64,000 bases of DNA from Lateolabrax maculatus. Taxonomy: Eukaryota; Chordata; Actinopteri; Acropomatiformes; Lateolabracidae. The notes beneath the pieces were generated by a model. The model was not told the DNA's origin, did not search any database, and saw only the letters and a list, made by a program, of their open reading frames with translations. Location: positions 1,568,501-1,632,500 of the forward strand of contig CM062197.1 in NCBI GenBank assembly GCA_031216445.1, read 5' to 3'. The first letter of the stretch is position 1; the number at the start of each line of letters is the position of its first letter. The position numbers were made by a program, and so were the translations under genes. Shown in pieces: positions 1 through 13,330 of the stretch.

Positions 1-401
1 CACAGCGTTTTCATGCTCATCAAAACATTCAGCGAGCCTTTGTAAGGAAGCAGCTGTATTCATTACCTGTCTCCACTCATTTATTCATTTTTTCCCTTTC
101 ATTTGTCACTTGTGTGTGACCTGACCAACACTGACGTCACCCAAACACAATATTTACATGGTTACTGGGGTTGATTGTACTGTAGGTTAAAGATCATTTA
201 TCTTAACAGCCATAGCCACAGATGTTATGATGGCTCATACATTAGTTGTCCCAAAGAATCTGTCTTCTTTGAACCTTTTACTTGTGCAAACTAAGATACA
301 CCTTCACCTTTGAGAGAAGTTACTATCTCAGACGAATGTTTTTCTTATTTCCACATCTACTGAAGGTTGTGTCAAAGCGAAGTGAAGTGAAGCAAAGGTG
401 G
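1..401. other. non-coding, nothing recognised
   Basis: AT-rich sequence with no supportable exon, RNA gene or repeat. Confidence 0.6.
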
Positions 402-680
402 AGGTGCCTTAAACCTGCGTTCTCTCTGAAGCCAGCCAGCAGGGGGCGACTCCACTGACTGCATAAAGAAGTCAGATTGTATAGAAGTCAATGAGAAAAT
501 GAGCCAACTTCTCACCTGATTTATTACCCCAGGAAACATTTTCCTAATGAGTTTATGGTCTCAGACGCTAGTTTCAAGTCTTCTTCAGTGCAGCAGGATG
601 TTCATTTTGTAAATGATGGTCCCGTTTAGAGGAAACTAGACAATAAAGCAGCGTATGCTTTAGGGTGGGGCTACCTTATG
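402..680 (+). repeat. dispersed percomorph-type repeat
   Basis: The block containing cagcagggggcgactccact, then gtatagaagtcaatgagaaa and agtttatggtctcag, then the end tatgctttagggtggggcta, closely resembles a non-coding interspersed repeat that I remember from many percomorph genomes. No coding content is seen. The class (MITE or SINE) cannot be determined here. Confidence 0.6.
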
Positions 681-3600
681 AAATTGTGCTTCTTTTTCTG
701 CATAAATAAAACAAACTATAAATAACTGAAAGAATGTTTTTGTCATAAAAAACATGTTTTTTCCCAGCCGACCAGTGTGATCAAACTTATTTATGGTTTC
801 CTCAGCTGCTCACTCACAATGAATGGTGATGTGACTGAAGTGGGATCCAGTATTTTGTGCACAGCAGGTAGTCGGATGCGTCTGTGTAATTGACGACACC
901 TGTGTTTTCACTGGTCAAGTCCATGATAGCGCGGGCAGGAAAATCTGGAGTAAATAACAGTCGTTCTCAAAAGACAATTAGAAATCCTGTCATCACAAAC
1001 TGTGCCTTTGTTGATTCAGTACACTGAAAAACCTGGCAAAAAATATGCAGCCTGTGGTTAGTTCAACCCTGAGTTTTTGTCAGTCCGCAGATGTCATGGC
1101 TGATATTTCACAGAAGCCTGTTCCCGGCGCACTGGTGGCATGTTTGGTATACCAGCCAAGAGCCTGCAAACAGCCAGCAAATTCTGTTCTATCCTGCCAT
1201 TTAAACAGTCGGTCTGATTTCAGATTTTGAGAGGAAGGTTAATCATCGGGCGTCTTTCGCCAGCGCCTTCCAAATCATTTGTTTGGCAAAAATAAATCAG
1301 TTTTATCTCTTAGCATTTTGAGATGAAAACCCAATCAAGACTGGAAGCCTTCACTGTTTCAGTCACTATCACCATGCACTGCTGTGTCGGCTGCCTGTGT
1401 TAACTTGCATCAGCAGTCAATGACACCAACTGGGAAACATCAAATCCCATAAAAATTCCCTTTTTGAAATTAATGATATTTGGTTGGCAGGAATGCTTTT
1501 CCCAGCCGGCAGCTCACATGACGTGAACGCAGCACACAGGTGCATTACTGATGGAGAACTTGACAGCAGCTCATGAGAGTAAAGAGTAGAGATTTATTCA
1601 TTTGCATAATCCACATGGGAGGGACTGCTGATTGGAAATTATTACCTGAGGACCCCAGGTTTTTCATCAAATCCAGAGTAAACATGTCAGTGACTCTCTG
1701 TAGCTGTTCACCTACAGCTTCATGCTGCCTCTGACATCCTTAGGTAATTTGATGCTGCTCGGATCGGCATCTGGTGTTTACGGCAATTACTGAATTGTGC
1801 ACCTGGCATCTCTATCAAACGGGCCATATCAACAGTGTGAAGCACTGCTGAAGAATGAGGCAATGTATGAGGCTTGTGAATGATACAGAGCCACCTTTTT
1901 AAAGATTTGGTCTGTTTGCTTTGCAGCGGATGTCATTGATCCATCGACACTGCGGCGTCGGTGAAGAGAAAGCAGCTGGAGAGAAAATAATGCTGCATTC
2001 ATGCCATGTCAGTCGAATTGGAAAATGTCCCATTGTTACAAGTGGGAAGCGCTCATGCAGTGTTCCAGGAAGGTTGTCCCCATTGTCAGCCCTGTAGTCA
2101 CACCTCATAAATGGAGGCTCATTGACAAATTTAATTATATCTACTTGATGAAAGTAAGAGCCGAAGTGAGTATAGGCAGTGGTGGCTTGCTGGGGTGAAG
2201 AAAAGTTCAACTTTGATGAACTTTGACCCTTACATTTGCATCACTGACAAACCACAAACCGTCTTGACAGTGCTGACCTTAGAAGGAACCGCAGAGTCCA
2301 AAATGTAGCACGCCATCGTAGTTTATTACTGTAGCTGTGTGTCACCATCCAGCTTCATTAGGCCTCCTCTAGATCTGTCAGACTATAAACTGCTCAACAA
2401 AAGAGCAGCGCTTTGCAGACATTTAGGAGACAGGAGGTAGAGGAGCAAGAATGAATGTTTAACACTGAATATTCAAGCTGAACTATACTGAATCACGATC
2501 AGTGAACATATCAGTAGCTTTGAGCAGGGGGTGGAGAGAGAAGCTCGGAGGGCCAAACTGACTATGTTTGCTGTGCCACTTTCGGGGGTGACAAGCCTTT
2601 TTAAGAGCTTCATATACCTCCTCCCCTTCAGGCTTCGTTAGTCGTATAATCAGGCATCATTATCTAACCAACATTTTGCACAAGTCAGGGCTCACCTCTA
2701 CGAATCTCCTCTGCTCTGGAATATGTTTGAAATTTATTACAATTACATTTATTTTATACAAATGAGTGTTGGGACTGATGATTTAAAACAAAAATGTAAT
2801 GTATAATAAATGCTACTGTTAAGAGTAAAATTCATTAATGAAAACACTCCTTCACCTGCTATTTTCATATGTATTTTGATTACAACTGATATTTGCTGCT
2901 TTGTAGACTTAATATGTTCATTTTTTAAAAATCATTACCAAAACCTACTTTTTTAAATCACTCCACATGTCTTTCAGTGAAGGAGAAGGTTGAAACTCAC
3001 AACCGATGAATACAAAGAGAAAACTTGTCAGAACCGATCCTCCCCAATTGAACTTTTTTGCTTTATTAAATTATTTAACCCCTTTGATGACTGACTGAAA
3101 TTACTGATGCGCATCACGTGAAATCAAATTACAGACCCTCCCTCTGATGAAGAATGCCATCTGGAAAGGGCTTTAGTCCGGGTAATCCAACTGGTGAGCT
3201 TCTGGCTGCAAACCCTGTGAGCCTCCAGCTCCTCTGTTCTGCAGCATCTGGCTGTGGATCTGTTGGAAGAAATCTGATGAGCTAAAACAGCTGTACCTTC
3301 TTTTTTCAAAAAACTAACAATGCTAAATCCACTGTGGACCAGCATCACGGCACCACATTTAAATCTGAAGTGTTCAGAATGAGAATGAAGAAATTGTGTT
3401 TGAGGTAAGGTACGACACCAGTACCTCAAATCCTCTTTCTGCAAATCACAACAGAGAGGTATTGATTGTTTTGCATGACCTGATTCTGTCCAAAAACTTA
3501 CTAAATTTGAACAGCCTTGGCAGCATCATTAACTTGTGAGTGATGTGTATAATTTCCACCTCTACCTCTGCTGGAGAAACTAGTTTTGTGGGGGTCACAG

Positions 3601-6539
3601 AGAGGAAAATGAGAATTTTACAAAGATTTAAACATATTTGGACCGTGAATCCCCCAAAACTCTGTATATTATCACTTTATCAAGTTGTTATGGCTGATGG
3701 AGTTATGTTCTTACTGTCCAAATGATAATATTCACTCCTCATTTCACTCATCTTCTCTGACCTGGGAGTTGATGAGAATGTATATCTGTATAAAAAATAT
3801 GATTTATTGCAGCTTTAAGAGAAAACAGTTGAAAAAATGATTTTAAAAACACATGTTTCTCCTGGGATAATTTAAGATAAGGTTTCCAAAATGTAGTGTA
3901 CTGTGTGTACGGACCAACACCATTGTGAATGTATTAGCCTGAAGGAAAGCTGATTTGTGAGAGTTGGCCTCACAACTGTTATCCAGGCCCTAAGAGACGG
4001 AGTGGCAGAGGTAAAATACAGTAAACCTGTCACAGCAGCACCTGGCTCCTTAGGTAAACATGGTGAGAAAGATCCGGAGGGAAGAAAGAGAGAAGGAAGG
4101 AGGGCTTATTAGAAGATCATTTAAAATAACAGTTATTCACACATGTAGACTAAATATCAGACCTGTGTGTTTGCATGTGCATCTGCATTGTTTTGTCATT
4201 ATTTACTCATGTTTGCCGTCTGACCCTCATTGTGGTTGTTGAAACACTTCTCTGCCTCTTTGAAATATCAGATTAGTTAAAATATGCAAATAAATTGCAG
4301 ATTTCACTAAATGTGTGCTGACCCACAACCATGCTGGTGCTCCACAAAGGCTCATTTGGGGAAATCAGTTTTGTTTGAGATGTAAATTGGAAGAAATGGC
4401 ATTTAGCTGATTAATTAGACAATTTGGTAGCACTGTATATATTTCATGAAATCAAATTGTTGTACTATTAAATTGCACGCTAATCTTTACCGAGTGCATT
4501 CAGTCTTAGTTTATTCTGTATTCACTAATGTGATGTGTGCTGAAATTAAATCAAGCTGTGATTGAAATTATTGTGAAAATGGAGTGTTGCTCATCCTCCA
4601 AATTCCTTGGACGACTCACAGATTGAAACCTACTATACAACTTCTTCGTCAAAAGCCACTCCCATGATCTGTAAGCAACCGCTGCGACTCTTTTAATCAC
4701 ACAAAAACCTCAGAGGAGCCGTGAAACGCATCTGTTTCACGGCACTGTCACTTTAAAATCCATGAAAATTGATGAGTGCTGCGCAGTGTCCCAGGCCTTG
4801 AAGACGAGCTGTACTTTATGATAACACAAACTACTGATATGCACACTGATATGAGATCTCTGTTAAGGCGAAAAAGGAAAAAAAAAGGCTCCATCTTTAC
4901 CCAGTCATGCAGCTAAAGGGATTATTCTGGGTCACAGGTTCAAACAGCAACTTTAGTTATTTGCTGTTCTGCTGAGCTTCGCCTGGAGCTGCTGGTCTGC
5001 TCACTTTCCGTCACTACTTCTCCTCCACCTTCATTTCTTTACTTTTATTTCTCAAACTTTCCTTTTTTAATTCGTCTCAGCCTTTATCTGCCTCCTCTGT
5101 CTGTGTTTCTGCCTCAAAGGAAGGTGACACTGGGAGGTTTAATGGATATAAACAAGGAGGTTTAATGGATATAAACAGGCTTTTACAAAGAGCCTTGGAA
5201 GAAACCATGAGAGAGTACTCAGCCTTCTGAAATTACTCTTTTCCAAAAAGAGCGGTTGTGCTCAGTGGATTAATGAAAGGCACCTGGATTTTAAAAGAAG
5301 CTCTTCAGACTCAAAACAATTAACAAACAGTGCATCTTGCTGGCAAAATCTGTCCTGTATGACTACTGCCTGCCTGGCTTCAATACAAACCATCAAACTG
5401 TAAATGCAACACCCTGGGGGATGTTCATAAACACTATTCCAGATGATAGAAGCGGGTAAACAGTGTTTATACATGCTCCTCCACCCCCGCGGGCCTGTAT
5501 ATAGAGTATATAAGATCAACAAAAAAGAAAGCACAAAACGCAAAAATCCACCCTGCTGAATTCAGAAGCAAAGGCACTGGTTTGTACACACACTTAGTCA
5601 CCATTTCACTGACACGCCGCCTCTCATGACCTCATGAATTATGACTGTTGACTCTGAGAAGCAGAAATGGAAGTAGAGTGACACCGTGAAACCGCTGCGT
5701 AAACCTCGTAGGGTGGAGGTCAGGGTGGATGGTTGGACATAAGAGACTGTTGTTGCTGTTCCTGTTCCCTTCTTTTAACCATGACCGTGATCTTTAGTAG
5801 TTTAGGTTGCTTGAGGCGGCAGGTCAGAAAATGGTCATAAGAATCGTTTTTGTCTTGGAAGGCAATGACTTTGTTGGTGAGAATCTATGCATTACCATGG
5901 TAGACAGTAAAAGTGCTGCTGTGTTTACACTGAAGTAAATAGTGAAAAATTAAATACAACTTTGTTGTTCACCAGAGTGGAAAATCATCTTTGGCTGACC
6001 AAAACAAAAATGCAGTACTAAAACAAGTAACTTATAAAACAAATGTGAGTGCACTTGGCATGAAGGTTTGTCAGAACGCTGAAGGCTTGACCTTTTTGTT
6101 CCGACGATATGCAGCTTCCCCATAACTTTTGCTGGCAATGCCAACTATTCTAACCAGCTGATTCCTGAGGCTGCAATTCAGCTGACCGAAACGTAAAGTC
6201 AGCCCGACTGCACCAAGATCTTTGAAACTTTCATCGGTTTCAACAAGTTTGCCTTCAAATACAGTGGGCTCTGTTTGGCACAAATGATCATTTCATCAAT
6301 CTCCAAACTGCTACTTGTGCAGCATCCCTGAAGAGTGTGTGTGTGTTCGGGCCAAATACTCAGCTTCACTTTGGGGGTCTGAGTTCTGACGAAGGCCAAG
6401 TGAGGCCGAGTCATCCACATACACACAAAGTAAAACCCTGCTGTTTGGTCTTCATTTGAGTACAGAATAAAGTCACCATTAACCCCAAGATGAATGAGTC
6501 TTTGTGAAAGGACGTGTGTCTTCAAGCGTTCTTCCTTGT
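681..6539. other. gene-free stretch
   Basis: Only short chance open frames occur, with no domain, splice-consistent exon or RNA gene. The segment 1430-1830 is compositionally complex and includes an octamer ATTTGCAT at 1600-1607; it could be a conserved non-coding element but this is untested. A 23-bp direct duplication is at 5133-5178. Confidence 0.6.
5133..5178. repeat. 23-bp tandem duplication
   Basis: Two adjacent copies of ggaggtttaatggatataaa plus three further bases, at 5133-5155 and 5156-5178. They differ only at the last base. Confidence 0.95.
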
Positions 6540-6775
6540 TTCTGGCCCTCCACTTGAGTGCATTTATGTGCAGTTTGTTGCTTAATGAGCGCACATTGTA
6601 GAGATTCCCCAGTAGTAGTAGTAGTAGTAGTAGTGATTCCCATTTCCTTCCTGTCTTTGGCTGTCTCATGGGTCTTAATTCACTGCAGTCCTGCGCTAAA
6701 CTTAAGCCGAAAACATCGCCGGCGTGTGAGCGAAGAGACAACAAGTGTTCACGCATGTAGACCAGAGAGTCGCAG
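6540..6775 (-). mobile_element. decayed LINE fragment (start of the endonuclease region)
   Basis: A minus-strand open frame of 201 codons (6199-6804) carries Y-M-R-E-H-L-L-S-L-R (6759-6730), E-L-R-P-M-R, and N-V-R-S-L-S-N-K-L (6597-6571). This order resembles the stretch just before and at the start of the apurinic-like endonuclease of teleost non-LTR elements, where a Y-REx-LLxLR motif, an ELRP motif and then NVRSLxNKxDEL occur. After that the match fades and no complete endonuclease or reverse transcriptase follows, so this is a relic. An imperfect trinucleotide tract (6611-6634) in it gives a leucine run. Clade not assignable. Confidence 0.45.
6611..6634. repeat. (AGT)n trinucleotide tract
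   Basis: Eight tandem AGT units; on the minus strand they read as consecutive Leu codons within the LINE relic. Confidence 0.95.
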
Positions 6776-7379
6776 TTACACTGCGCAGCCACTCGAAAAC
6801 CCAAATATCACAGTCACCTGCTCAGTGTCTACATGAGATGCATTTTGCTTTGCAGTTTCTTTTCTTTTCGTCTCTCTTCTCTCACCTCCCTTTCTTTCTT
6901 TATTCATGTCCTCTCTGCCTCAGGGAGGTTCATCTGGGTTTCTTTTAGCTGCTTTTGTGACTTTAACAGACCTCAGCAGTCAGCCAGCGTGGCCTTCAGC
7001 TGTGATCTCCAGAGACGGAGCCGAACAAAGAAAATTCACTTTCTCAGGAGCAGTAAAGGAGCTGAGATCTGGGCTGCTGTGTGGAGTGTGACCAGTGTGT
7101 TTGGTATGAAATTAAAGTTTGTGTGTTTGTGTGTGTTGTTCATAGTATGGTGCTCGTTGCACGTGTAGCTGAGAAACGTGTGTCTCTCTCACTCTGCTCA
7201 GTATTTATTGGCTGGTGTGAGTGTCAGGAGCCGTACATTAACCTTCACATTGTTCAATTCCCAATAAATGTAAAATAAATACAATAAATTAATAATTGTT
7301 CTGGTTTAAACAGAGATCTTTAGTATCATACTAGTATTTTCAGGGACATCGTAATGTACTTTGATGCTTTCCAGTAGAG

Positions 7380-7419
<40 letters not shown>

Positions 7420-9570
7420 AATAATCTTATTTACTTTTTTTTTTTAAACCTGATCACAATCGAAGTTTGCACTACTTTGTTTCATAGGGAGCAGAAAAAA
7501 CAGCTCATTGCACAACATTTTCAAACTGAAACACTAAGCTGGTAAATCAGATGAAGAGTAAACGGCCACGCCAGCAGCTCTGTGAGGCTGTACTTGTGTG
7601 AAACACAGCATGGTGATAACAATGCTGATGTTTGGCAGGTATAATATTTGCCACGTTCATCAGTGTGTTACCCAATCAGCACTAAACAAAAAGTTCTGAC
7701 AAAGGATCGGAAGGTCTTTGTCCAATTATTTGGTTTATGACCAAATAAGAGCTAAATAGACATGTGCTCTTTATTCCTGCTCTTTCTTGGGCTTTAAGTA
7801 ATACTTTGAGACCTTTCGTTTTGTTATGATGTGTGTAGGTGAGTGTAACGTGGAAGAAAACTCTCCTCACAAATGGACAGATTGTTCTGAACTGTCATTT
7901 GAATCCTCGTCGTAGCCGCTGTAGCTCGAAGTCGTTGCTTCTCAGATACTTTCACTGTTCTTCGGTCACTTTCTTATCTCCTTCCTCTGTTTGAACTCGT
8001 TCTCTGTCTTCCGTGGAAACAAGCATCGTTATTAGCCCCGCCGCTCCCACATGCCATCAATCTGCTGTAATTGAGACCTTGATCATCCCACACAAGACGA
8101 TGTGTGGATGAAAGACAGAGAGAGAGAGACAAGGTCCAATTAGCATCTCTGCAGCAGCCTGACTCCCAGGAGTTCCAGGTAGTCCCAGGGATCTAATTTG
8201 AAGAAGACTTTGAGAACTCAAAAGTTATCTCAGTCGGTTTACTGCAGAAGAACGGTCTCGCAGAAGAATATTATTCATGCACTGAAGACCTGCACCTGCC
8301 AATCATTGTGGTTATTACAAATCCTGTGCATTCCCAACTTGCTGCCAGAAGAATGCCAGAATGAATTACTGATTTTCTCTTTTTTTAAACTACTGTATGC
8401 ATTTTTTTTTCTGCATTTCTTCTTTTTCTCTTTGTTTAGAAAAAGGAGTTCTTGTCACTAATAACTCTAACTAATAACAGTGTTTGCCTGAAGAGGCTGC
8501 ATACAGCCACATTTCTTTAAAAAACTAGCTGACTTGACTATTGGAGAATATGTGGACATCCAAAGTCAGGGCCAGAGGCAGGACCCCCCCGTCTGAGACG
8601 ACTGTGACTGTGTATTCAAAAAAGCAGATCAGTTTTAACAGATTTTCACATCTCACATCCCCAGTCACTGGAAGATATGGGAGAATTTTTTTCATTTTAC
8701 ACACAAATTATAAATAATGAGCTGTAGATACCCCATGCAGATTTAAATAAATGTGTACATTTATGCTGTTGAGCACAGGAAAAACGTGTTTTTGCAATGT
8801 TACCCATAAGGAAATAATGTGAATGTCCCATGTACAACAAACTATGCATTTTTTATTAAAAAAGAAAGAAAGAAAGGGGCAACATATCAGCCTTCAGATG
8901 CAGCTACCAGGTTTGTGGTATGTGGTCGGATCTGGCGCCCCTATCGGCAAAACAACATCATTTTCTGCTGCCTCCCAAAACGCATTTGATGGTTTATTTT
9001 AATGATTCACACCACAGTTTTCTGACCTGCTATACTTAAGGTTTGGTTAGATTTATGCACAAAACCACTTGGTATAGGTTTGGGAAAGATCATGGTTAAA
9101 AGAGGCCAAACTTCCCCCCTAAGAGGTTTTGTGCCACTGTAACCAGATCACACTGCCTCTGCTCAGGTTCTGCTCCAAATCATCCTGAAAAATCAGCAAA
9201 AGAAAATGTGAATTAATGCGCATTTCCATCCATTATGCAACCATTCAGCAACACTAATACAAAGCTGAGCTCCTGTAGTACAAGTATCCTGTTTCACCAA
9301 ATAAAATACAAAGGATTCACCATTTTCCCATTTGAAATGTGTATGGGCCACTCAGTCTGCTGTTTTGCAGGAAATGCGGTGCAGAAAGATCATTTCACTC
9401 TGCAGCTTTGATGTTCAAGTTTAACAAGCGGTGTCTTACTAAAGATCAAAGCCCACAGTTATGCCTCACCCTTTAGTTGTGCCCAGACCTCTTCCTTGTG
9501 TCTTTTCCTATTCTTATTATTCCTCAGAATGCATTCTCTGTGACAGCTACTCACATTACTCTCTCAGACG
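6776..9570. other. gene-free stretch
   Basis: No supportable gene. It contains a (GT)n tract at 7382-7411, T-rich runs near 8401 and a C7 run near 8584. Plus-strand frames at 6833-7278 have no recognisable domain. Confidence 0.6.
7382..7411. repeat. (GT)n microsatellite
   Basis: About 15 GT units in an AT-rich context. Confidence 0.95.
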
Positions 9571-9880
9571 TAAAGGACCAGTGTGTAGGCTTTAGGAGAA
9601 TCTATTGGCAGAAATGGAATATAATATTCATAAGTATGTTTTCATTAGTGTTTCTTCTCTTGAAACTGAAGAATCGTGGGGTTTCCTTTAGCGTAGATTC
9701 AGCCCTTTATGTCTACATATGGAGTGGGTTTCTACAGTAGCCCTGAACGGACAAACCAAACACTGGCTCTAGATAGGGACTTCCGCTAGATTGCTAGGGG
9801 TGAGGAGAGGGGTATTTCACTTGGTTGCAATCTGCATCCTCACCAACAGATGCCACTAAATCCTTCACACTGGTCCTTTA
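9571..9880. mobile_element. 310-bp terminal-inverted-repeat element (MITE-like)
   Basis: The left end taaaggaccagtgtgtaggc (9571-9590) is the near-perfect inverse of the right end, which reads taaaggaccagtgtgaagga on the opposite strand (9880-9861). The interior has no coding capacity. It resembles, from memory, a very abundant percomorph repeat that includes gaatataatattcataagta and accaaacactggctctag. The superfamily is not assignable from the sequence alone. Confidence 0.75.
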
Positions 9881-12800
9881 AAGGTGCCTGAAGTGCATTG
9901 TTCTAGCAGCACGAATGATTCACTTCTATTTTTCCCCCTCCCTTTTGGTCTCAGGGCTTTTTTCACCTTGAAAGAAAAGTTCCACAGAGAAGGAAACAGC
10001 CGCCGCATTTCTAAACTTGATTCAACTTTGATTTCTCCCTCGTTCATCATGTGCTGAGTGGGCTTTTTTTTTCTTCTACCTTTTTGTCTTCAAGTTCTTC
10101 ATCAGACTTCTCCTCCAGCGAATACACGTCGTAAATTAACATTCAGTCTGTTCACCTCGGAGCACCTATGGCCGCCCTCTCTCCGTCTAACCAAAGCACT
10201 TCTCTGTTGAATGTAACTCGCAGAATGTGCTCCAGTGAGCTTCGCTTCTATCTTTCATTGACAGCCTTCCCCTTTTTTCCTTTTCTCCTTGTCTGTCCTT
10301 TGACTGGATTGGATGAGGATACAGAAAAATAGGAGAAACATTGTTGTAGCAATCTCTCATAACCCTTAAAGGCCCTGACCTACTAAAATAGATCTCTCTG
10401 AACCAAGCCTTTAATCTGTACTTTAAAAAAGGAAATGTAACCTAAACTTAATCTCTTTCCTCTTTAAGTCCCTCTTTCTCTGTTACATGAGAAGCTTCTG
10501 GATCCCCGGTGGAAGACTGGCACTCCTTCAGTCAGACACACAGCGAGCAGATCAGCTCAGGGGGCTGCAGCCTTCATCAACCTCCTCCTCATCATCTTCT
10601 GCTGCTGGACATGGATCAGGCGGGACGTGGAATGGCAATCTGGATTTATAGTATTTGACACTGAAAACATTTAGAGTTTGTAAATCAAACACACGATTAC
10701 AATTAATTATACATAATTATCACAGTCCAAAGGAAATGTCCAAAATTGGTGATTTGAAAATGTTTTTAAAGAAAATAAACAATAATTGATGTATTAGCAG
10801 GACAGCTGTTCATAGTGGATGTGTTAAAATGTCCATATGAAGTTTTCTTCAAGCTCTTCCACGTCCCTGCAGTCCATATGTTCCAAAAACTTGTATTTTG
10901 GCACATTTTAGCAAAAATACGACTAAATACTGTTTACATGTAAACACGCATAGTTACATGTGTGAGAATTTTGTTTCCACTGTACTGTTGCACTTTTCCC
11001 CAAACTTTGTCCTTACAAAACGGCAAAATCTGATCCGGCTCTATGAGACAAATCATGAATTCTCTCTAACTTCGCTGATCGGTCACGCAGCTATTCACTA
11101 TTCACGTCCTTTTTCAGTCGTTGAGTTCACCCATGGCCACTGTTGACTGTCGGCCGACATGCTGATTCGTTCCTGTCTTCTCTCAAACTGTAAGTGTACT
11201 CCTGAGTCAGAGGAAGCAGCCCCAGTGTGTCCCTGCCGACTTGTCTTTCCCGCTGGCGCTGCCAGCTGCCAGAACTTAACAAGCAGACTGAGACAAGATT
11301 GGATGTGGTTCGGGAGCGTTTAGCCTTCTGGTGCTTTACGCAAATAGGTCACTGAGCTAAAACCTACCAGAGCTCCTTCAGTGCTACACATGTACTCTAC
11401 AGGGACAAAGGTCTGACCGAATCCATCCGAATGCACGAAAACAGCAGGAGTATGTCATGCTTAAAACCTGATTAATGTTGCTGCAGTATGTTTGTACGTG
11501 GAGATGGAAAAGAAACAAGTGACTTACCTTCTTCTGGCCACTGGTTAAGATGTCTAAAAAACCAAACCTCTCTCCTAAAATGCACTGTGAATATTTTTCC
11601 ACAGCTTTATTAGTTCTGCTTCTCATTATCGGCTTCACAGTGGTGATTCACAGTGGTGATCAGAGTGACAGGTGCTGCAGTCTTCCTCTTCTTTGTCCAA
11701 ATTATTCTGTGGCCTCAGTACCTTCCAGTAAAGAACAAATCAGAGCTTCAAAATGTCCCTTCAGACGCCTGCAGTGCAGTATAGGAGACATCAGATGCCC
11801 TTCGTCCTTGCTTTCCTTCAGATATCTGTGTCTAATACTAATCAGGCAGTTTTCATATACAGAAAAATGAAAAAAATATTTTGGCTTCCAAAATCATGAA
11901 TGTCTAGAATATTTATGATAGAATAGCGTCATTGTTCTCTTAACATGCTTTATGTAACGAAATACATGGAAAAATACGGAGGGCTGTATACATCGAGGCT
12001 ATGTAAAAAAAAATAAATGTAAGCATTATAGAAGACCTGAAAATTTGAAAAGCAATTAGCTGCATCAGAGACAGTGAAACTGAATGGAATTAATTCATTT
12101 TGATCGATGAGAAAAAAATTGCACCCAAAAGGGGAAAAAAGTTAATGGCCAGTCGCAGTTCAACACCAATTATTTCTTTCTTTCCTCTTTAATAAACCGT
12201 TGGAACATATTTTGTTGATGATGTGCTCTTCATTCATTGCCAGACCAGTACGCAAAACTGAAAACTGAAACTACGAAATCAGTTTGAATGGGAGACGTAT
12301 CTGCAAATAAAAGATGAGCGGGCAGATTCGTCTGGTTCTCAGGCTAATGGTCCTTACTGGTGAATGTGGAATAATAACTAATGGTAGCAATAGACTCTGT
12401 GCCAGTATGATGTAGATTGAATGCACCTGCATTTCTTTCTTTTAATTTTACAGTCCATTAAGAATACAAAAAGTACACTGTTGTATACTACTGTCTTTCC
12501 AGTCTACCAAGTGCTGGGAAGAGATTAGAGATAAAGAACTTCTATCAAAGCGTGCCTGGGCTTAAATACTGCTCATCTTAAAACAGCTTCCTGCTTTGAA
12601 ACACCACTTTTCTTTCAACTACAGTGGAGCTCCATTTGTTGCATTTCAGGTGAAGCAGAGTGGTGAGAAGTCCTTGAATTAAACAGCAAAGACTTCTCCA
12701 GGAGGAGTGGAGAACTTAATTCTTTTAAAATGAAGGACAGCAGGGAAAGCCAACAGAGTCCAGGTGCAACATGTGTGTGAAAGTTCATCTGAAGTGCACG

Positions 12801-13255
12801 TTATGGTATTATAAATATCTTGAGCAGCAGGTAAACATGCATGCAGCTTTAAAGTTAAAGTTTTCAAATTGTGTTTTTAAAGATTGTAGTATTGTAATGG
12901 CATATTAAATTACTATGATTATAATGTGCCACAGTGTTTACAGTGCATAAGAGCCATTCTTTCAGTTCAGTTTCATATTAAGGCAGCTGTTATTCTAGTA
13001 TTACACAAACAGAAGTAAATAGTGCTTTTGTCAGGGACTATTTTCAGCGGTGGATTAATCCACATTTGGTGCTCCAGTGCCCACGTTCATTGTAATGAAG
13101 GGACATGTCAGTCAGTGTGGCTCACTGATGTGTTTCTAATCGTTAACAGAGCTCTGAAAGAGTAAGATTCATTCTCGGTTTTAGTCTTTTCGTGGAATTT
13201 TCTTGACAATAAGAATGAATATAGAATATCGCCGGCTTTATCTCTTAACCAGGAA
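9881..13255. other. gene-free stretch
   Basis: No supportable exon or RNA gene. Chance frames of up to 106 codons (11550-11870) have no recognisable domain. A 13-bp direct repeat (cacagtggtgatt/c) lies near 11636-11661. Confidence 0.6.
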
Positions 13256-13330
13256 GTTCAGCGAGATTAAAGTAATAGTTTGACATATTAGCAAATATGC
13301 TTATTTGCCTTTTTGCCAAGAGTTTTGTTT
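13256..13330 (+). repeat. possible end fragment of a dispersed teleost repeat
   Basis: The segment taatagtttgacatattagc, then atatgcttatttgcc and ttttgccaagagtt, resembles the beginning of a common fish repeat remembered as aatagtttgacatttt...cttattcgctttcttgccgagagtt. The rest of the element is not recognisable. Confidence 0.35.
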
